Of a stretch of 64,000 bases of DNA, positions 11,707 to 23,305 are shown one piece after another. The stretch comes from Litsea cubeba (taxonomy: Eukaryota > Streptophyta > Magnoliopsida > Laurales > Lauraceae), in assembly GCA_012931725.1 (NCBI GenBank), contig CM022951.1:73946832-74010831 (forward strand). The letters are read 5' to 3'. Under the pieces are notes generated by a model. The model did no database searches. It was not told where the DNA came from and saw only the letters and a list, made by a program, of their open reading frames with translations. Made by a program: the position numbers and the translations under genes. The number at the start of each line of letters is the position of its first letter. Position 1 is the stretch's first letter.

Positions 11707-14296
11707 TTATTGAAATGATTTTCTTCTTGCATTTTGAGAAGCAAAATCCTCAATTATGCTTTCAAATTCAAGATTTTCTAACATCTCCTTTTCAATGGAT
11801 AAGATTGCTAGCCCATTTAGCCTTTCTTGTGACATGGTAGACCTCAAGTAAGATTTCAATAATTTTAATTTAGAAAAGCTTCTTTCTGCAGATGCTACAG
11901 TCACAGGTACAGTCAATAGTATTCTATAGGCAATCAAAATATTTGGAAAACAGTCCATATCTTTTACAAACTCTACAATTTCAAGTGTTGTGTTTACTTC
12001 TGCTGGTAAAAGAAATTGCAGCACCTGTAACTCTGAAAACAAATCACTTGCATCAACATCAGAAGACTCACCATTTCTTAAAGTAGTTTCAAGTTTCACA
12101 CAACAATTTTTCAATTCATCATCACCCAATGAAGTTAACTTCTTTGAATTAAACAAGAACCCAAAAATACCTTCATATGTTTGCATTTGTTCAAATCTAC
12201 TTCTTAATGAAGAAAGAGCCATATCCACTACACAAATGAAATAATTGACTCTAAATGATTCTTCAACTGATTGTATTGTCTCTTCGTTAGCATTCTCATC
12301 AAATTGTTTTTTTCTATGACTTTGACGTTTTTTAGGAAATTCGGGTTCAATCCCCATATCACAAGCAATAGTTTTAGCTTCAATCATAGCAGATGCAAAT
12401 CCATTTTCCCTATAATTCTCAAAAAAAGAAATGAGCCCCTCCAAATTTTTTAAAGCAACATCAATGCACATATCTTTAGATTGTAATTTTTTGCTGACTA
12501 AGTTAATTTTCAACAAAATATCATGCCAAATAAGCATGCCTAATAAAAACTCAAAATTTTCCAGTTCATGTGTTGCTAAACTTTCTGCTTCACTTTTTAC
12601 TTTAGCATCTTCACTAGTTTCTGCTACTTTAAATAAAGCTTCTTTTATTTGGGCAGATTGGTATCTTATTGCTTTAACACTCTCTACACGACTTTCCCAA
12701 CGTGTAGTTGATAATGTTTTAAGAGTTAAACCATCTATATGATCCTGTAAAATCGTCCAACGCTTTGTAGAGTTAGCAAAAACACAATAAATGCGTTGAA
12801 CCACCCCAAAAAAGGATTTTGCTTTCACACAACAATTTGCCATATCACATAGTGTTAAATTAAGAGAATGACAACCACATGGCATGAACAAAGCTCTAGG
12901 ATTTATTTCAAGTAATCTTTTTTGTACACCTTGATTTTTCCCTTTCATATTAGAGCCATTATCGTAACCCTGTCCTCTCACATCATCAATTTTAAGACCA
13001 AGGGACTCTATGACAGATTGTAATTCAGTGAAAAGTCCTAATCCTGATGTATTTTTCACAATTAAAAACTCTAAAAAGTACTCTTCTATTTTAACTGGAC
13101 TCCTTGACACATCCACACACCGTATTATCAAAGTCATTTGTTCCTTGTGACTTGAATCAGGAGTGCAATCAAGTATCACTGAAAAATATTTTGCTTGTTT
13201 GATTTTCTCAATTATTGCACTTCTGACTTTTGATGCCATTAAAGATATCAGCTCATTTTGAATCTTATGGCTAAGATAGTGATAATGAATCTCGTCGTTT
13301 TGAATTCGTCGAAAAATGTTCACGCATTACTGGATCAAATTCTGCAACCATTTCCAATATACCCAAAAAATTACCATTATTTTCTTCATAAATTCTCTCT
13401 TTTGTTCCACGGAATGCAATATTATTTTTAGCAAGACATTTGACAACAGAAATTATTCTTACCAAAACACGTTTCCAGTGTTCCTTCTCTCTCCTAATTT
13501 GTTCCTGTATGCCTTTATCAATTGTTTCATTTTTTTTCAATCTGTTATGTAATTCAATCCAAGAACTCATGTTAGTTATGTGTTCAGTGCTATTTTCATG
13601 TTGTTTAAGCCTCTCACTAAGATGTTTCCAATCTCTAAGTCCTTCATTTGCTAATTGGCTTCTACTAGACATTGTCTTAAACAACTTACAGCAGAAACAA
13701 AATACATGATCCAATTCCTTTGAGTATACTAGCCATTTTCTATCCTGAGTCTCTCCATTTGGTAACTTTCTCATGTAATGCGTTGAGGAAAAATGTCTAA
13801 AGTTTTCATCCCTAGGAAATTTGATATTATTATCTCTTGCAGGACCTTTTTCCACAAGTAAAGCTCTCATTTTTTCATCAAGATTATCCCAAATTCTAGG
13901 ATCACAAAAGTTTGAAGGAAAACTTGGTTCTACACCCTCAGGTTCAATGTTTTCATTATTACAAAGATGATCAATATCTTCATTCTCAACATGTCCATCT
14001 TCTTCACCTAAGTCACCTACATGTTCATTAAAATCATTCTCAGTTCCTACTAATTCTTCCACATGATTTTGTTGTTTATATTCATTGACTAAATCATTAT
14101 CAATTCCTACAAATTCTTCAACATGATTTTGAGTGTAAGAATTAATGACTAAATCTTCAGTTGAGTTATCAAGTGAACTATTTGTTTTATTAAGAAAAAA
14201 TTTATCTAGAGCTCCAGTTTGAGATTTAGTTAATTCTTCTCTGTCTCTTTTTCTCTTTCTTTTTTCACTTCCAGATGGTTGTTTCTTAGGGAACAT
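11707..14296 (-). pseudogene. hAT transposase (TTF zinc finger, DUF4371), one frameshift
   Basis: Transposase of the plant zinc-finger-MYM-type/DUF4371 hAT group. The first part (14296 down to about 13317) has a basic signal KRKRKR (residues 12-17), an acidic Asn-rich stretch with a 15-residue internal duplication (about 57-71 and 76-89), a TTF-type zinc finger (about 157-245, cysteines near 200-203, histidines 233 and 239) and the start of DUF4371. The second part (to 11707) continues it: an Asp in LDCTPD and another in GYDNGSNM, at positions expected for the RNase H-fold catalytic acidic residues; CGCH; then a C-terminal hAT dimerisation region with SAERSFSKLKLLKSYLRSTM. The parts overlap in different frames at an A5 run (plus strand 13312-13316): one surplus base breaks the frame inside DUF4371. 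All other codons are open. It is either a recent inactivating mutation or a sequencing error. Confidence 0.93.
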
Positions 14297-14913
14297 TGCT
14301 ACTTAAAAACAGAAACAGTACAAGTAAAACCACTGCAATTTTAATACTTAAAAGAATAAATAAAGAACAATATAACCTGGAATTTGAGAAATCCCCCTCA
14401 ACAGCAGCGGGCAGCCCTAGACCGCTAGACGAGGTTGTTTGGAGAAAAAAGATAGAGAGACTGCCTGAACAGCTGAACTCAACCCAAACTAGCCTCTGGC
14501 CCGGATCTAGAAACTAGGCCCAAGTCCAAGGTCCAAGTGATGTAGGCAGGCCCACAGACCCTTCACCCTTGTCAGGGGAGCAGTTCTACAATGAGAAGCT
14601 GATCAGTGATCACACGTGTGCTGAGGATTGGGGTGGAACTATGGAAGTGGGGGCTCAGGTGTGGACCGTGTGGTCTAATGGAGTGGAGGAGAAATCAGAA
14701 TGCAGTGGCCCACTTGATGGATGGAGGAGAAATCAGAATAAAGGGGTTACTGGATAAGGATTAGCCTACTGCAGTACTGCCTAGGGTAACCTAAGGTCAA
14801 AAGACTCAAAACCCTTCTTGCTATCTTGCGTTTCTGTCTTTCTGATTCTCTTTCGTTCCTAACTTCCTATGATGCTCATTGAGAGTGAAGACTGCCTGAA
14901 GAGTGAAGAGCGC

Positions 14914-15046
14914 AGGCGGCTGGGAGACGACGGCAGGCGCCAGGCGGCAGCGCAGCTGGCAGGCGCCAGGCGGCAGGCAGCGCAGCTCGGCAGCTGGCAG
15001 GCGCCAGGCGGCAGCGCAGCTCGGCAGCTGGCAGGCGGTCCGGTCA
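14914..15046. repeat. GC-rich tandem repeats in the hAT 5' region
   Basis: About three imperfect units built on GGCAGGCGCCAGGCGGCAG plus CGCAGCT and CGGCAGCT lie between the transposase start and the right inverted repeat. GC content is far above the surroundings. A shorter direct repeat, AGATGATTAATGCATTTTTT, occurs twice at about 15600-15645 in the same element. Confidence 0.8.
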
Positions 15047-15800
15047 CCGGTGCCAGGTACTTCTCCCCTTCTCCGCCTCGCTGCTTCTTCTTCTTCTTTC
15101 CTTTTTTTTTTTTTGTTTGCTGTTTGATTCAATTGGAGAAGAGCTGAAGAGGGGCTGACCGCCACCGGCTGAGATCGGCGAGATGGGTTTTTTGTTGTTT
15201 GATTCAATCAGAGAAGAGGGCTGACTGGATGAGATCGGCGTGATGACTGATGACCGGTGAGTGATGAGTGATGCCTGTTGTCTGTTGATGCCAAAGGGAC
15301 TGCTGGCCGCTGGGCCGCTGCTTCTCAGTTCTCAGATCTCAGATCTGCTGCCTCAGTGCCTTGAAGGCTGAAGAGGTCGATTTGGTGTGGCCGTGTGGGG
15401 GGGCTGGAATTGGGGGACAGACGGACAGTGATGGCTATTGGCTAATTGGCTATTATCAGATGGTTGTTTCTTTTTTTGCTTGTTGTTTGCTAGTTCATGG
15501 AGAATAAAAGAATGGGTATTGGTTATTGGGTAGAGGAGATAAATAGAGAGATAGGGGTGGGTTGTGGTTGTGGAGAACGAAGAGTTGCAGTGCAGATGCC
15601 AGATGATTAATGCATTTTTTGGCCAGATGATTAATGCATTTTTTGGAATTTGGCATTGTGATTAATGTGTTTACCGTTAATTAGCTTTGGATATGGTATG
15701 GGTTAGAATTTTTTAATTTGAAAATTTGGAATTTTTGGGCCCCCCTGAAAATAGGGCCCGGGGCGATCGCACCGTCTGCCCCTGGCCAGGGCCGGCCCTG

Positions 15801-15808
15801 TTCCTAGC
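15801..15808. repeat. target-site duplication, right
   Basis: TTCCTAGC, identical to 11190-11197. Confidence 0.95.
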
Positions 15809-16247
15809 AAAGCCTACATCAACCAGGTGTCGCACATTCATAGCCATCAAGGTAATCTCCTGTTTTGAAACCTGAAAGTTGATTGGATCTAAACCAAGTA
15901 ACCACTGGGAAGTTGATTGGGTTTAAACTTTAATTGAAGCAAGGATGATTTTTCTTAAATAATAAAAATGAAAATTCCTCAAGTTGTCGTAGGACCAATG
16001 AATGAGATTCTCAACACGGGGGCCTGAAACTTTTTCCAATGCCCAGCTAGAAAAGTGGTACCAATCTTTCTATTTTGAGAATTCTTGAAAATGATAAGTT
16101 CGTTAATCTTCATCCTAGCTAAGGAAATGATCATAAATAAAAGCGACTAAAATGCTTGTAGATATTATGGACCATTCATATGTTTTTGTCTTGCATCCTA
16201 TTGAAAATGCTTCATGTTGTTAGTTGTGGCTTTGTATCTGAATACTC
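15809..16247. other. gene-free spacer
   Basis: Ordinary AT-rich sequence; nothing recognised. Confidence 0.4.
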
Positions 16248-16669
16248 TTTCTTCTGTGATAGAAGATCTCATTGTCGGAAAAAAAACAAGTACATATGTC
16301 CAACTCAAAGCTACAAAGTACAATGACCCAATTGTAAGTATTGTTTATAGTAGGCGCTGTTTTTGGTTTATGCACGTCCATTACTGAGTACTGACCCACA
16401 ACTTTGTATTGTAAGAACAATGCATGTATTATATCTATCAGGACTCAGGACTGACCACTTTCTTCTGTGATAGAAGATCTCATTGTCGAAAAAAAACATG
16501 TACATATGTCCAACACAAATCTACATAGTACAATGACCCAATTGTAAGTATTGTTTATATTAGGTGCTGTTTTTGGTTTATGCGCATCCATTACTGAGTA
16601 CTGACCCACAGCTTTGTATTGTAAGAACAATGCCTGTACTATTATGTCTATCAGGACTCAGGACTGACC
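16248..16669. repeat. 211-bp tandem duplication, two copies
   Basis: CTTCTGTGATAGAAGATCTC begins at 16251 and again at 16462. The two units stay closely similar up to GGACTCAGGACTGACCAC. Short open frames on the minus strand repeat with them (MFLQYKVVGQYSVMD and MFLQYKAVGQYSVMD), but I recognise no protein. Confidence 0.9.
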
Positions 16670-17622
16670 ACCCAACCCCTCCACTATCAAGCCACGACAG
16701 GACTGTGCTGGAGCAGTGGTGTATAGTCAACAAGTATAGTCATAGTCAGAAACAAAGACGGGTCAGCACTCACGACCGCTATAGACACACTTGACAAAGC
16801 CCTCTCACCGGCAGGAGGTAAGGTGTGAAGCACTCTCGTCGTCTTATTAAGTGACTAACCCAGGGTTTGTGGTGGGGTTTTGTCGGCAGGAAATGGGAAT
16901 TTGACCCTCCCCACCAATTGGACCCCACAGTAATCAGGACCTAGCATGCAACATGTCAACGCCGTGGCAAGTGGAAGAAAAGGATACATGATTGACGAAA
17001 AACGGATCATGAGATTGACATACTAGGGAATAATGAAATGTAAGTTTAACAATGGTAAATCCTCATTTTACGGAATTAACACATTCATATCAATTTTTCT
17101 CAGCAACACACATCAATATTGCATACTATATATATAATCGATTTGAATTCCACAGCTATAAAAATTATAAATGAAAAATCTCTCCAAGCAGTGAGAAATT
17201 CTCAAATTGGATCTGACACTTCATATTAGTATAAAAAGAATGTCAACTTTAAATCAAGGGATCAATTTTCTTTTATTGCAGTGAGGGCCATAAATCACAA
17301 TATGGGCGTTTAAAGATACCAGTTGAGCCAAATTAATCCACCTTGTCCTTGCAGCTTGCTTAAACATCATGTAAGTCAACTTGCGCTGGAGCTGGCCAAG
17401 TGTGACCTCATTGGACATAGTGAAAAAGGTTTACTTCCCTGCGGGGCCCACTTGAGAAAGCAATTAAAAGTTGCCCAGGAAATGGGCGAGGATTGAGGAC
17501 CTTGACGTTGATCCACACATAAGGCCATGCATGCTTGGTCCAGGAGTTTGTTATATTTTTTTATTAATTTGAGTTTATGTTCTTTTTTCGTCATTATTTG
17601 TTGAGAGCATGAATGGGTTATT
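16670..17622. other. gene-free spacer
   Basis: No gene or repeat boundary recognised. Confidence 0.4.
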
Positions 17623-17634
17623 GTATATAAGCTA

Positions 17635-17809
17635 AAGAAACACCAAGAAGTAGCTCAGTTGGTCTAAGACCACGGTTTGCATCCAGAGGTTATCGGTTTA
17701 AAACTGCACTACCCACTGGGGCTATAGAGGAGTTTCCCGAACTTTGCTTTGGGCCAAGAGGGATTAGTCCAGCACAAAGGGTTGGGAACCCTCCAATAGA
17801 AAAAAAAAA
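17635..17809 (+). mobile_element. tRNA-derived SINE with target duplication
   Basis: GTAGCTCAGTTGGTCTAAGA is an A-box-like tRNA head and GGTTATCGGTTTAAAACTGC contains a B-box-like segment. The 3' part (GGATTAGTCCAGCACAAAGG, then GGGTTGGGAACCCTCCA) and the A tail match the SINE copies at 38.5, 42.8, 52.4 and 62.2 kb. A 12-bp duplication GTATATAAGCTA flanks it at 17623-17634 and 17810-17821. This is a retroposed copy, not a functional tRNA gene. Confidence 0.85.
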
Positions 17810-17821
17810 GTATATAAGCTA

Positions 17822-18900
17822 TAGGAAGAAATGAAAAAGAAGTCTTCCTTTCTCAGGAGTCACCTTCTGCCTTGTGGAGTAATTCGCCCGCTCAAAACTC
17901 TTTGAAAGAGGTAATAGAAGAAAAATAAATTTTAGACCGTCTCCATCCTTGACTCAAGAAATTCGTGAGGTCCTACAGTGAGGCCTGCTTTAAAATTCTG
18001 AACCACCGGCCCAAAATAAATGACCGGCCTTTTTTTTTTTTTTTTTTTGTGTTCCTAGATAGATTTCTTTCAACCAGTGATCTACACATTCCAAACAATG
18101 AGGAAGCCTATGCCACCACTGAAAAAGACAGTGAAATTGGACAACTAAAAGATGCAATAGAGCAATTTCAAAACTGTAGCTGACACATCAGAAGAATGTG
18201 CATCAGGACAGATAAATGTTTTGATTGATTCGCCAATGAATAATGGCTAAGAGGTTTAGTTCAAACTTGAAAAAAAATAAATTTAACCTAGAAGCAAGTA
18301 AAAAGTATGACCCAATTGCCAATTGGGATGCTCGGATGAGCGAAAAAGTGAAACCCACTAAGTATGATCTATTGGGATGCACTGATGGTATCCATCTCCT
18401 TAGTTTATGAAGATAGCATAGGCCCTTTCGCTTCTCACTGTTTCAAAAGAAAACATTAACCCATTGGTTGTTCCATGGACTTGGGAAGAACAATAATAGT
18501 ATCTATGATCACTTGATATCCATGCTTGATAACCATTCATAGGCAATAGAGCTGTTCCATATTGACTTATCATTCTATGAGAGAACACTCGTAAATGTGT
18601 CAACAAGGGGATGCCCTTCTATTTTTTACAAATCAATTTCAACGAGCCCTTCACTTTGAATATCCATTTTGACTGATGGTATGCCCACATCCATGTTCTT
18701 CAATATGTTAAAAGATCTATTTATGGCCCATTGGGTTGAGATTAAATGGGAAGACAAAATGGAATTCTTTATGAGACCATATAGGTTCATAGTAGGATGC
18801 ATAGTCTCAAAATACTACTCCTTGCACAATGCTATATCCTAAACTTGAAATATGAGGACAAGCGTTCTTCCCTACGGTGAGAAGAATGATGCATCCTAAA
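17822..18900. other. gene-free spacer
   Basis: A T18 run lies near 18031-18048. Minus-strand frames around 18400-18650 include QYGTALLPMNGYQAWISSDH, which I cannot assign to a family; no flanking exon was found. Confidence 0.35.
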
Positions 18901-18909
18901 GACCTATTG

Positions 18910-19179
18910 CCTTGATGTTAGTATTTTTATTTATTTCGTGCTTTTTGTTTAGATTTGTTTTAGTTTATGTTATAATTAGCCTTTGTTAGCTCTAGTAGAA
19001 TATTGTATATAAATTATAAGCCAAAGAGAAGAAGGAAAGTGTTAGCTGCTTTGGACTTGTCTAATTAGCAAGAATCTATCTTCTTCTTCCTCTTGTTGAG
19101 AGATTCCACTTCCTCCACCGTCAATTGATTCCTCCATTCAAACCCCTTGTCAATTTTAGACCAATGAATTCTTTAATAG

Positions 19180-19223
<44 letters not shown>
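18910..19223 (+). mobile_element. possible retroelement remnant with A44 tail
   Basis: A segment with a TATA-like ATTGTATATAAATTATAAG and a CT-rich stretch (CTTCTTCTTCCTCTTG) ends in an uninterrupted run of 44 A at 19180-19223. The first part resembles the promoter/leader region of a plant LTR, while the long A tail suggests a retroposed transcript. No coding sequence or target duplication could be seen. Confidence 0.3.
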
Positions 19224-19225
<2 letters not shown>

Positions 19226-20423
19226 CAAAGGCACTTAGACTTTGACCCTCACTCCCTTAGCCCACTTGCATAATCCTTACAATGAAGGGTGTTACTGAAA
19301 GTTACGCCCTGTTATTAACAGACGGTGAAACCTGCCAGTCAAACAGGTCTGACTTAAACAGTGCAAACGAGACTTGGCACTGGTCTGCGATTGAACCAGC
19401 CGGTCCAATACCAATTCTCAAATACTGAAAAGCAATTATCATAGACATCCACCATATATAAAATCAACTGTGATAGGACATATTCTACACTAACGGTACT
19501 TATAATCATCACAGGTCACCAAGGCCCAATAAAACTGACTATAAGTGAAAGTGAGGCCCACCTCATATGAAAGTGGCGATGAAATTCACGTGTTCCTAAA
19601 TCATCTAATTATTCACCTAAAAGCATTAGATAAATGTAATTATTTTCTATCCAGAGAGGGTCCCACACGGACCTACAACCTATGGGTGTGTCTAAGTGGG
19701 ACACTTGGTTTGTTACCTCAAAGAGGCATCCCCTACATGGACGATTGGTCCCACCCCACTAGCCATATTTCAAAATCCATTATTGTTGTTTCTTGAAACC
19801 AATTATTACAATTTCTTGACAGAACGTAGCCAGATTCAAAGCCATCCTTTTTGTCTTCTACTATCCATTGAGTGCTCTGCTCTACCCACCTCATTGTATC
19901 CCTCCTCTAAAAAGTGTCTTTACTTTACGTAGTCGTATTCCTTGTCCGAATCCCGCCCTCAATGCTAGGGCTGAAAATTGAGAGAGAGAGAGAGAGAGAG
20001 TATGTATGTAGCCCATGGCAAATGGAACCACCTTTTTCTTGTCTGTCTCCTTTCCCTACTCAATACTCATGGATGGAGCTTTTCATACCATACCATATAA
20101 AGCATAACAATTCCAGGCATTTCTCAGAGGGTGGGAAATTATTATTTACAGGTAGAAGGAGATTATCACCCACCATCCAAAATTCCATATTCGTCGACAG
20201 AATCAGTTAAATGGAAGACATCGTGATTATGATAAGATAAGGCTTGATAGTGCCACCCCAGCTTCAAATTCGATTATTATTATTATTATTATTATTATCA
20301 AAGTATGAAAATATCTTACATGGACAAAAGACAATACTCTAATAACATTAATCTAAGACTAAGCTGAAACGTTTAATTAGATGGAGCAGTTTCTTAAGAT
20401 GTGGCGAAGATGGCGCTTTTCAA
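19224..20423. other. spacer and 3' flank of the NAC gene
   Basis: No gene seen. A GA microsatellite (19980-20000) and a (TTA)n microsatellite (about 20275-20298) are present. The bases just before 20424 are the presumed 3' untranslated region of the minus-strand NAC gene. Confidence 0.45.
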
Positions 20424-22037
20424 TCACAAAGATGATGACCGTCCAAAGTTCCAAAGGTCATTGTCGCTGTTGTAGTCCTGATTGGGGTTGAACGATCTGG
20501 ATCGAAGATAGGGCAGTAACGGAAGGTCCTGATCTTGGTTGGAGCAGAAGTTGAGGTTGGGATCATTGAAACAACTAGCTAGTTGTCTTGATGTCTCGCC
20601 ATGTCCATTGAATTGGGTTGCAAGGAGCCGGTCCAAGGTGGCCCAGTCGCTGATGCCCTGCTCGACCGGGTAGACCGGGTTCAAATGGCCGCCTCCGCTT
20701 TGATCGGTGATGGAAGCTTCTGTGCCAGTTGCCATGGCTGGCACATCCCCAGGTGTGTAGCAGCTCTGGCTACTGCCGGAGAGAGTCTGGACGGTCGGGC
20801 TGTCAAGTGGTGGCAGTTGCATGGATCTTTCATAGACCCCATTACCCATATTAGTCTCAATTGGCCTTAAAAGACATCTGGATATATTGCTGTAGTTGGT
20901 GTTGGTGTTGAAATTGTTGTTGTAGCAGTTCCTGTTGTTGTTGGGCTCAGTTTCCTGCTTGCACATCCTCCCCATGTACTGAAGAATCTGATCCAAGGCC
21001 CCATCACTAGTGGAATGGAACATCTGCGTGTGACCATCGCTTGTGATTGATGAATTTTTGGGGCTATCCATCGTCTTGTGATAGTTTTTCTTCTTGAAGA
21101 CGCGACAGACCACCCACCCCTCTTCCTGCGCGGACTCCCCAACCGAACTAGAGGCCTGTATTTTATAGTAAGAGAACGGTCATAAACATATACTCAACAA
21201 CATTAATAGTTCTAGTTAAAAATGATATTCTAATTAACCATTAGATGTTGGGATTGGTCTTTAAAATATTTGTCACTACAAACAGGCAAATGTCAATACT
21301 AAAGGAAATATGTCTTTTTCATGGTGTATGGATTTGTTTCCATGTACAAGTCTTGTTAAAAAGTCCAAATGTGTTTGGTGATTTTAGATATACTATGAGA
21401 AGAAAACCACAAGAAAAAAAGAAACATGGAATTGAGGACGGAATAAGGAAAATAAAATAAGATACATGGAATTGAGAAAGGAATTCTTACATTTGATTGC
21501 GGGCTGTTGTCAGTGTGATCATCGAGTCTATATTCGTGCATGATCCAATCCGACTTCTGGCCATGGGGTGCTCTTCCCTTGTAGAAAACAAGAGTCTTTC
21601 TCATTCCAATTCTTTTGAAGCTGGTGTAGATGACCTTATCACGGCCGGTGGCTTTCCAGAATCCGGCGGCCGTTGCACGATTGGTCCGGGTGCCCGTCGG
21701 ATACTTCTTATCTTTGTGGCTGAAGAAGTACCAGTCATTTTGTGGGGTAGAGCCGATTTTGCACTTCTCTGAAAAATTTATGACGATAATTAGACAAATG
21801 GTCATCCGTTCATATTTTGATATAAACTAACCAAGGATTCATGCAAAATTAGCAACCTTGTATGTCCCAAGGTTCGAGCTTATTGAGATCAACGTCACGG
21901 ATGACATCTAAGTCGATCTTCTCATACGCAACCTTCTTCCTCAAGTAGTAATGCAAGAGCTCCTCCTCGGTTGGATGAAAACGGAAGCCCGGCGGAACGC
22001 GTGACTGCCCGTTCACCGACAGACTCATGTCTTCCAT
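20424..22037 (-). CDS. NST1: NAC transcription factor, NST/SND1 secondary-wall type
   Basis: Three exons: 22037-21857, 21768-21491 and 21155-20424, each junction GT-AG and in phase, give 396 residues. The N-terminal NAC domain (about 15-175) is complete: VPPGFRFHPTEEELLHYYLR, LNKLEPWDIQ, NDWYFFSHKDKKYPTGTRTN, GFWKATGRDK, RKTLVFYKGRAPHGQKSDWI and GWVVCRVFKKKNY, covering subdomains A-E with the DNA-binding and dimerisation surface. The N-terminal SVNGQS and the C-terminal LP-type (LPPLDSP, 267-273) and WQ-type (W324 to Q334) motifs, plus ALDQILQYMGR, match the NST1/SND1 clade. Proteins of this clade switch on cellulose, xylan and lignin genes in fibres (family knowledge). Assignment within NST1/2/3 or to the related root-cap NACs is less certain. 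Upstream is a TATA box (22328-22335) and a GA-rich tract. Confidence 0.93.
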
Positions 22038-22043
22038 CTATCC

Positions 22044-22217
22044 CTGATAAATCTAAGGCAATCCAAAAGGAAAGCAACAAAACCCAACTGTCAAAAGTAA
22101 AAAGCATGGCATCACTCAAGAATGATAAAATACTTGAATGTTCATCAAAAGTCCTGTGAAAACTAAATCATAAGAAATGCTAAAAGGTAGACAAATACAA
22201 AAGGCTTGGCAACTTAC
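22044..22217 (-). other. possible 5' UTR intron of the NAC gene
   Basis: On the minus strand CCTGTAAGTT (donor at 22217) and TTTATCAGGG (acceptor at 22044) bracket 174 bases ending six bases upstream of the ATG. The sites are good, but whether this is spliced cannot be seen from sequence alone. Confidence 0.35.
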
Positions 22218-22327
22218 AGGAGAGGCTTGCAAACTGGATAGGGCCAAGATAATGAAAGGGGAAATCGCAAAAGAAATGAATATGAGTATGGTATGAGCGT
22301 GAGCAAATGGGTGGCGCCTGGTCCGAC

Positions 22328-22335
22328 TATTTATA
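22328..22335 (-). promoter_or_regulatory. TATA box of the NAC gene
   Basis: TATAAATA on the minus strand, about 290 bases upstream of the ATG, implies a leader of roughly 260 nt. No competing TATA lies nearer to the ATG. Confidence 0.6.
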
Positions 22336-22455
22336 TGCGTGGGACACGGAGGGTGTAAGACATGGCCCACTAAAAAAGGTTCCATTTCATGGCCTTGGCG
22401 TACTTGCAAGTGGGGTTAGTTCGCTATGCTCCCCTCTTCCAGAAGTGCCACCCAC

Positions 22456-22516
22456 CTAGAGAGAGAGAGGGAGAGTGTGGTGGTCCCACAGAGAGAGAAA
22501 GAGAGAGAGAGAGGTA
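22456..22516. repeat. GA-rich tract upstream of the NAC gene
   Basis: Several runs of GAGAGAGA lie about 130-190 bases upstream of the TATA box. GA repeats in plant promoters can bind BBR/BPC proteins (established knowledge); a role here is an inference. Confidence 0.5.
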
Positions 22517-23138
22517 TAGGGGATGATGATGTGTGGGGTCAAAGGGTCCAACAGGCCTCTATCATAACCACGACATTCGACCTTAAAATCTCGGGGAAAA
22601 GCACATCTGGAACCACCAAAGAATCTGCGTACCCAAACACTTGTTTTTCTTGTGTAACCACCGCAACAACAAGGAGACCAAGGAGTTGATGGAGTCGGGA
22701 GGCATTGCGCTTTCATGGCCCCAACTCCCCAAAACAAATACATACATCCCACGCATGACAAGGATATCTTCACGAGAACTAGGAAAATATATTCTCCTCT
22801 ACTTTTCCTCGTAGTTTAATCATTCCAAATGCGACAATGGAGAAAAATAATATTCTCACAAGCTCTAGTAGAAATGTAGAATACACACGTGTGGTCCGCT
22901 ATGAGGTAGTTACAGCTAATTGAAGCATTCTATAGTGGGATCAATTGTAAATCTCATTACCAAAAATTTGCAGAAGATCAGATGATGGTAAATGGAGTAG
23001 GGAAATCAGAAATGGGTGGTTCGGTTGGGCCGGGGGCCATCGATATTTATTGACTCAACTTGTCCCTGCACCGCTCATGTCCAGCGATAAATTAAAAGAT
23101 CAGTATCCCAACAAAACCATGTGTCTCACAAAACAAAA

Positions 23139-23305
23139 CAGGGGCGGACCCAGGCTTCCCACGTTGATTTTAAATTCTTTATTGATTTAAATGAGGCCCC
23201 ATATATATTTGTCTAAACATTACACAATCGCTCCATGTCCGAAGCATATATGTCTAAATGGTAAATAATCGCCCCACTTAAATAAAAATTCTGGATCCGC
23301 CCCTG
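23139..23305. mobile_element. hAT-type MITE, 167 bp
   Basis: The left end CAGGGGCGGACCCAGG and the right end, reverse-complemented, CAGGGGCGGATCCAG are the widespread plant hAT inverted repeat. The flanking octamers AAACAAAA and AAATAAAG agree at 6 of 8, consistent with an aged target duplication. No coding capacity. Confidence 0.75.

Larger units (their letters stand above)
11198..15800 (-). mobile_element. hAT transposon, 4.6 kb, nearly intact
   Basis: Both ends carry the 14-bp inverted repeat CAGGGCCGGCCCTG, which is itself a palindrome. A second inverted block follows: TTTTTCAGGGCCC on the left and TTTTCAGGGGGGCCC on the right after about 36 extra bases. The exact 8-bp duplication TTCCTAGC flanks the element. 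One transposase gene lies inside on the minus strand, so the right end is its 5' end; about 1.5 kb of non-coding DNA lies between that end and the ATG. A (TA)n microsatellite sits at 11251-11272. The intact duplication and nearly open transposase point to a fairly recent insertion. Confidence 0.95.

Noticed and set aside
17645..17710. A tRNA gene (GTAGCTCAGTTGG...GGTTTAAAACTGC)
   Set aside because: The cloverleaf does not close, the sequence is part of a 175-base unit with an A tail and a 12-bp target duplication, and its 3' body matches four other dispersed copies. It is a SINE.
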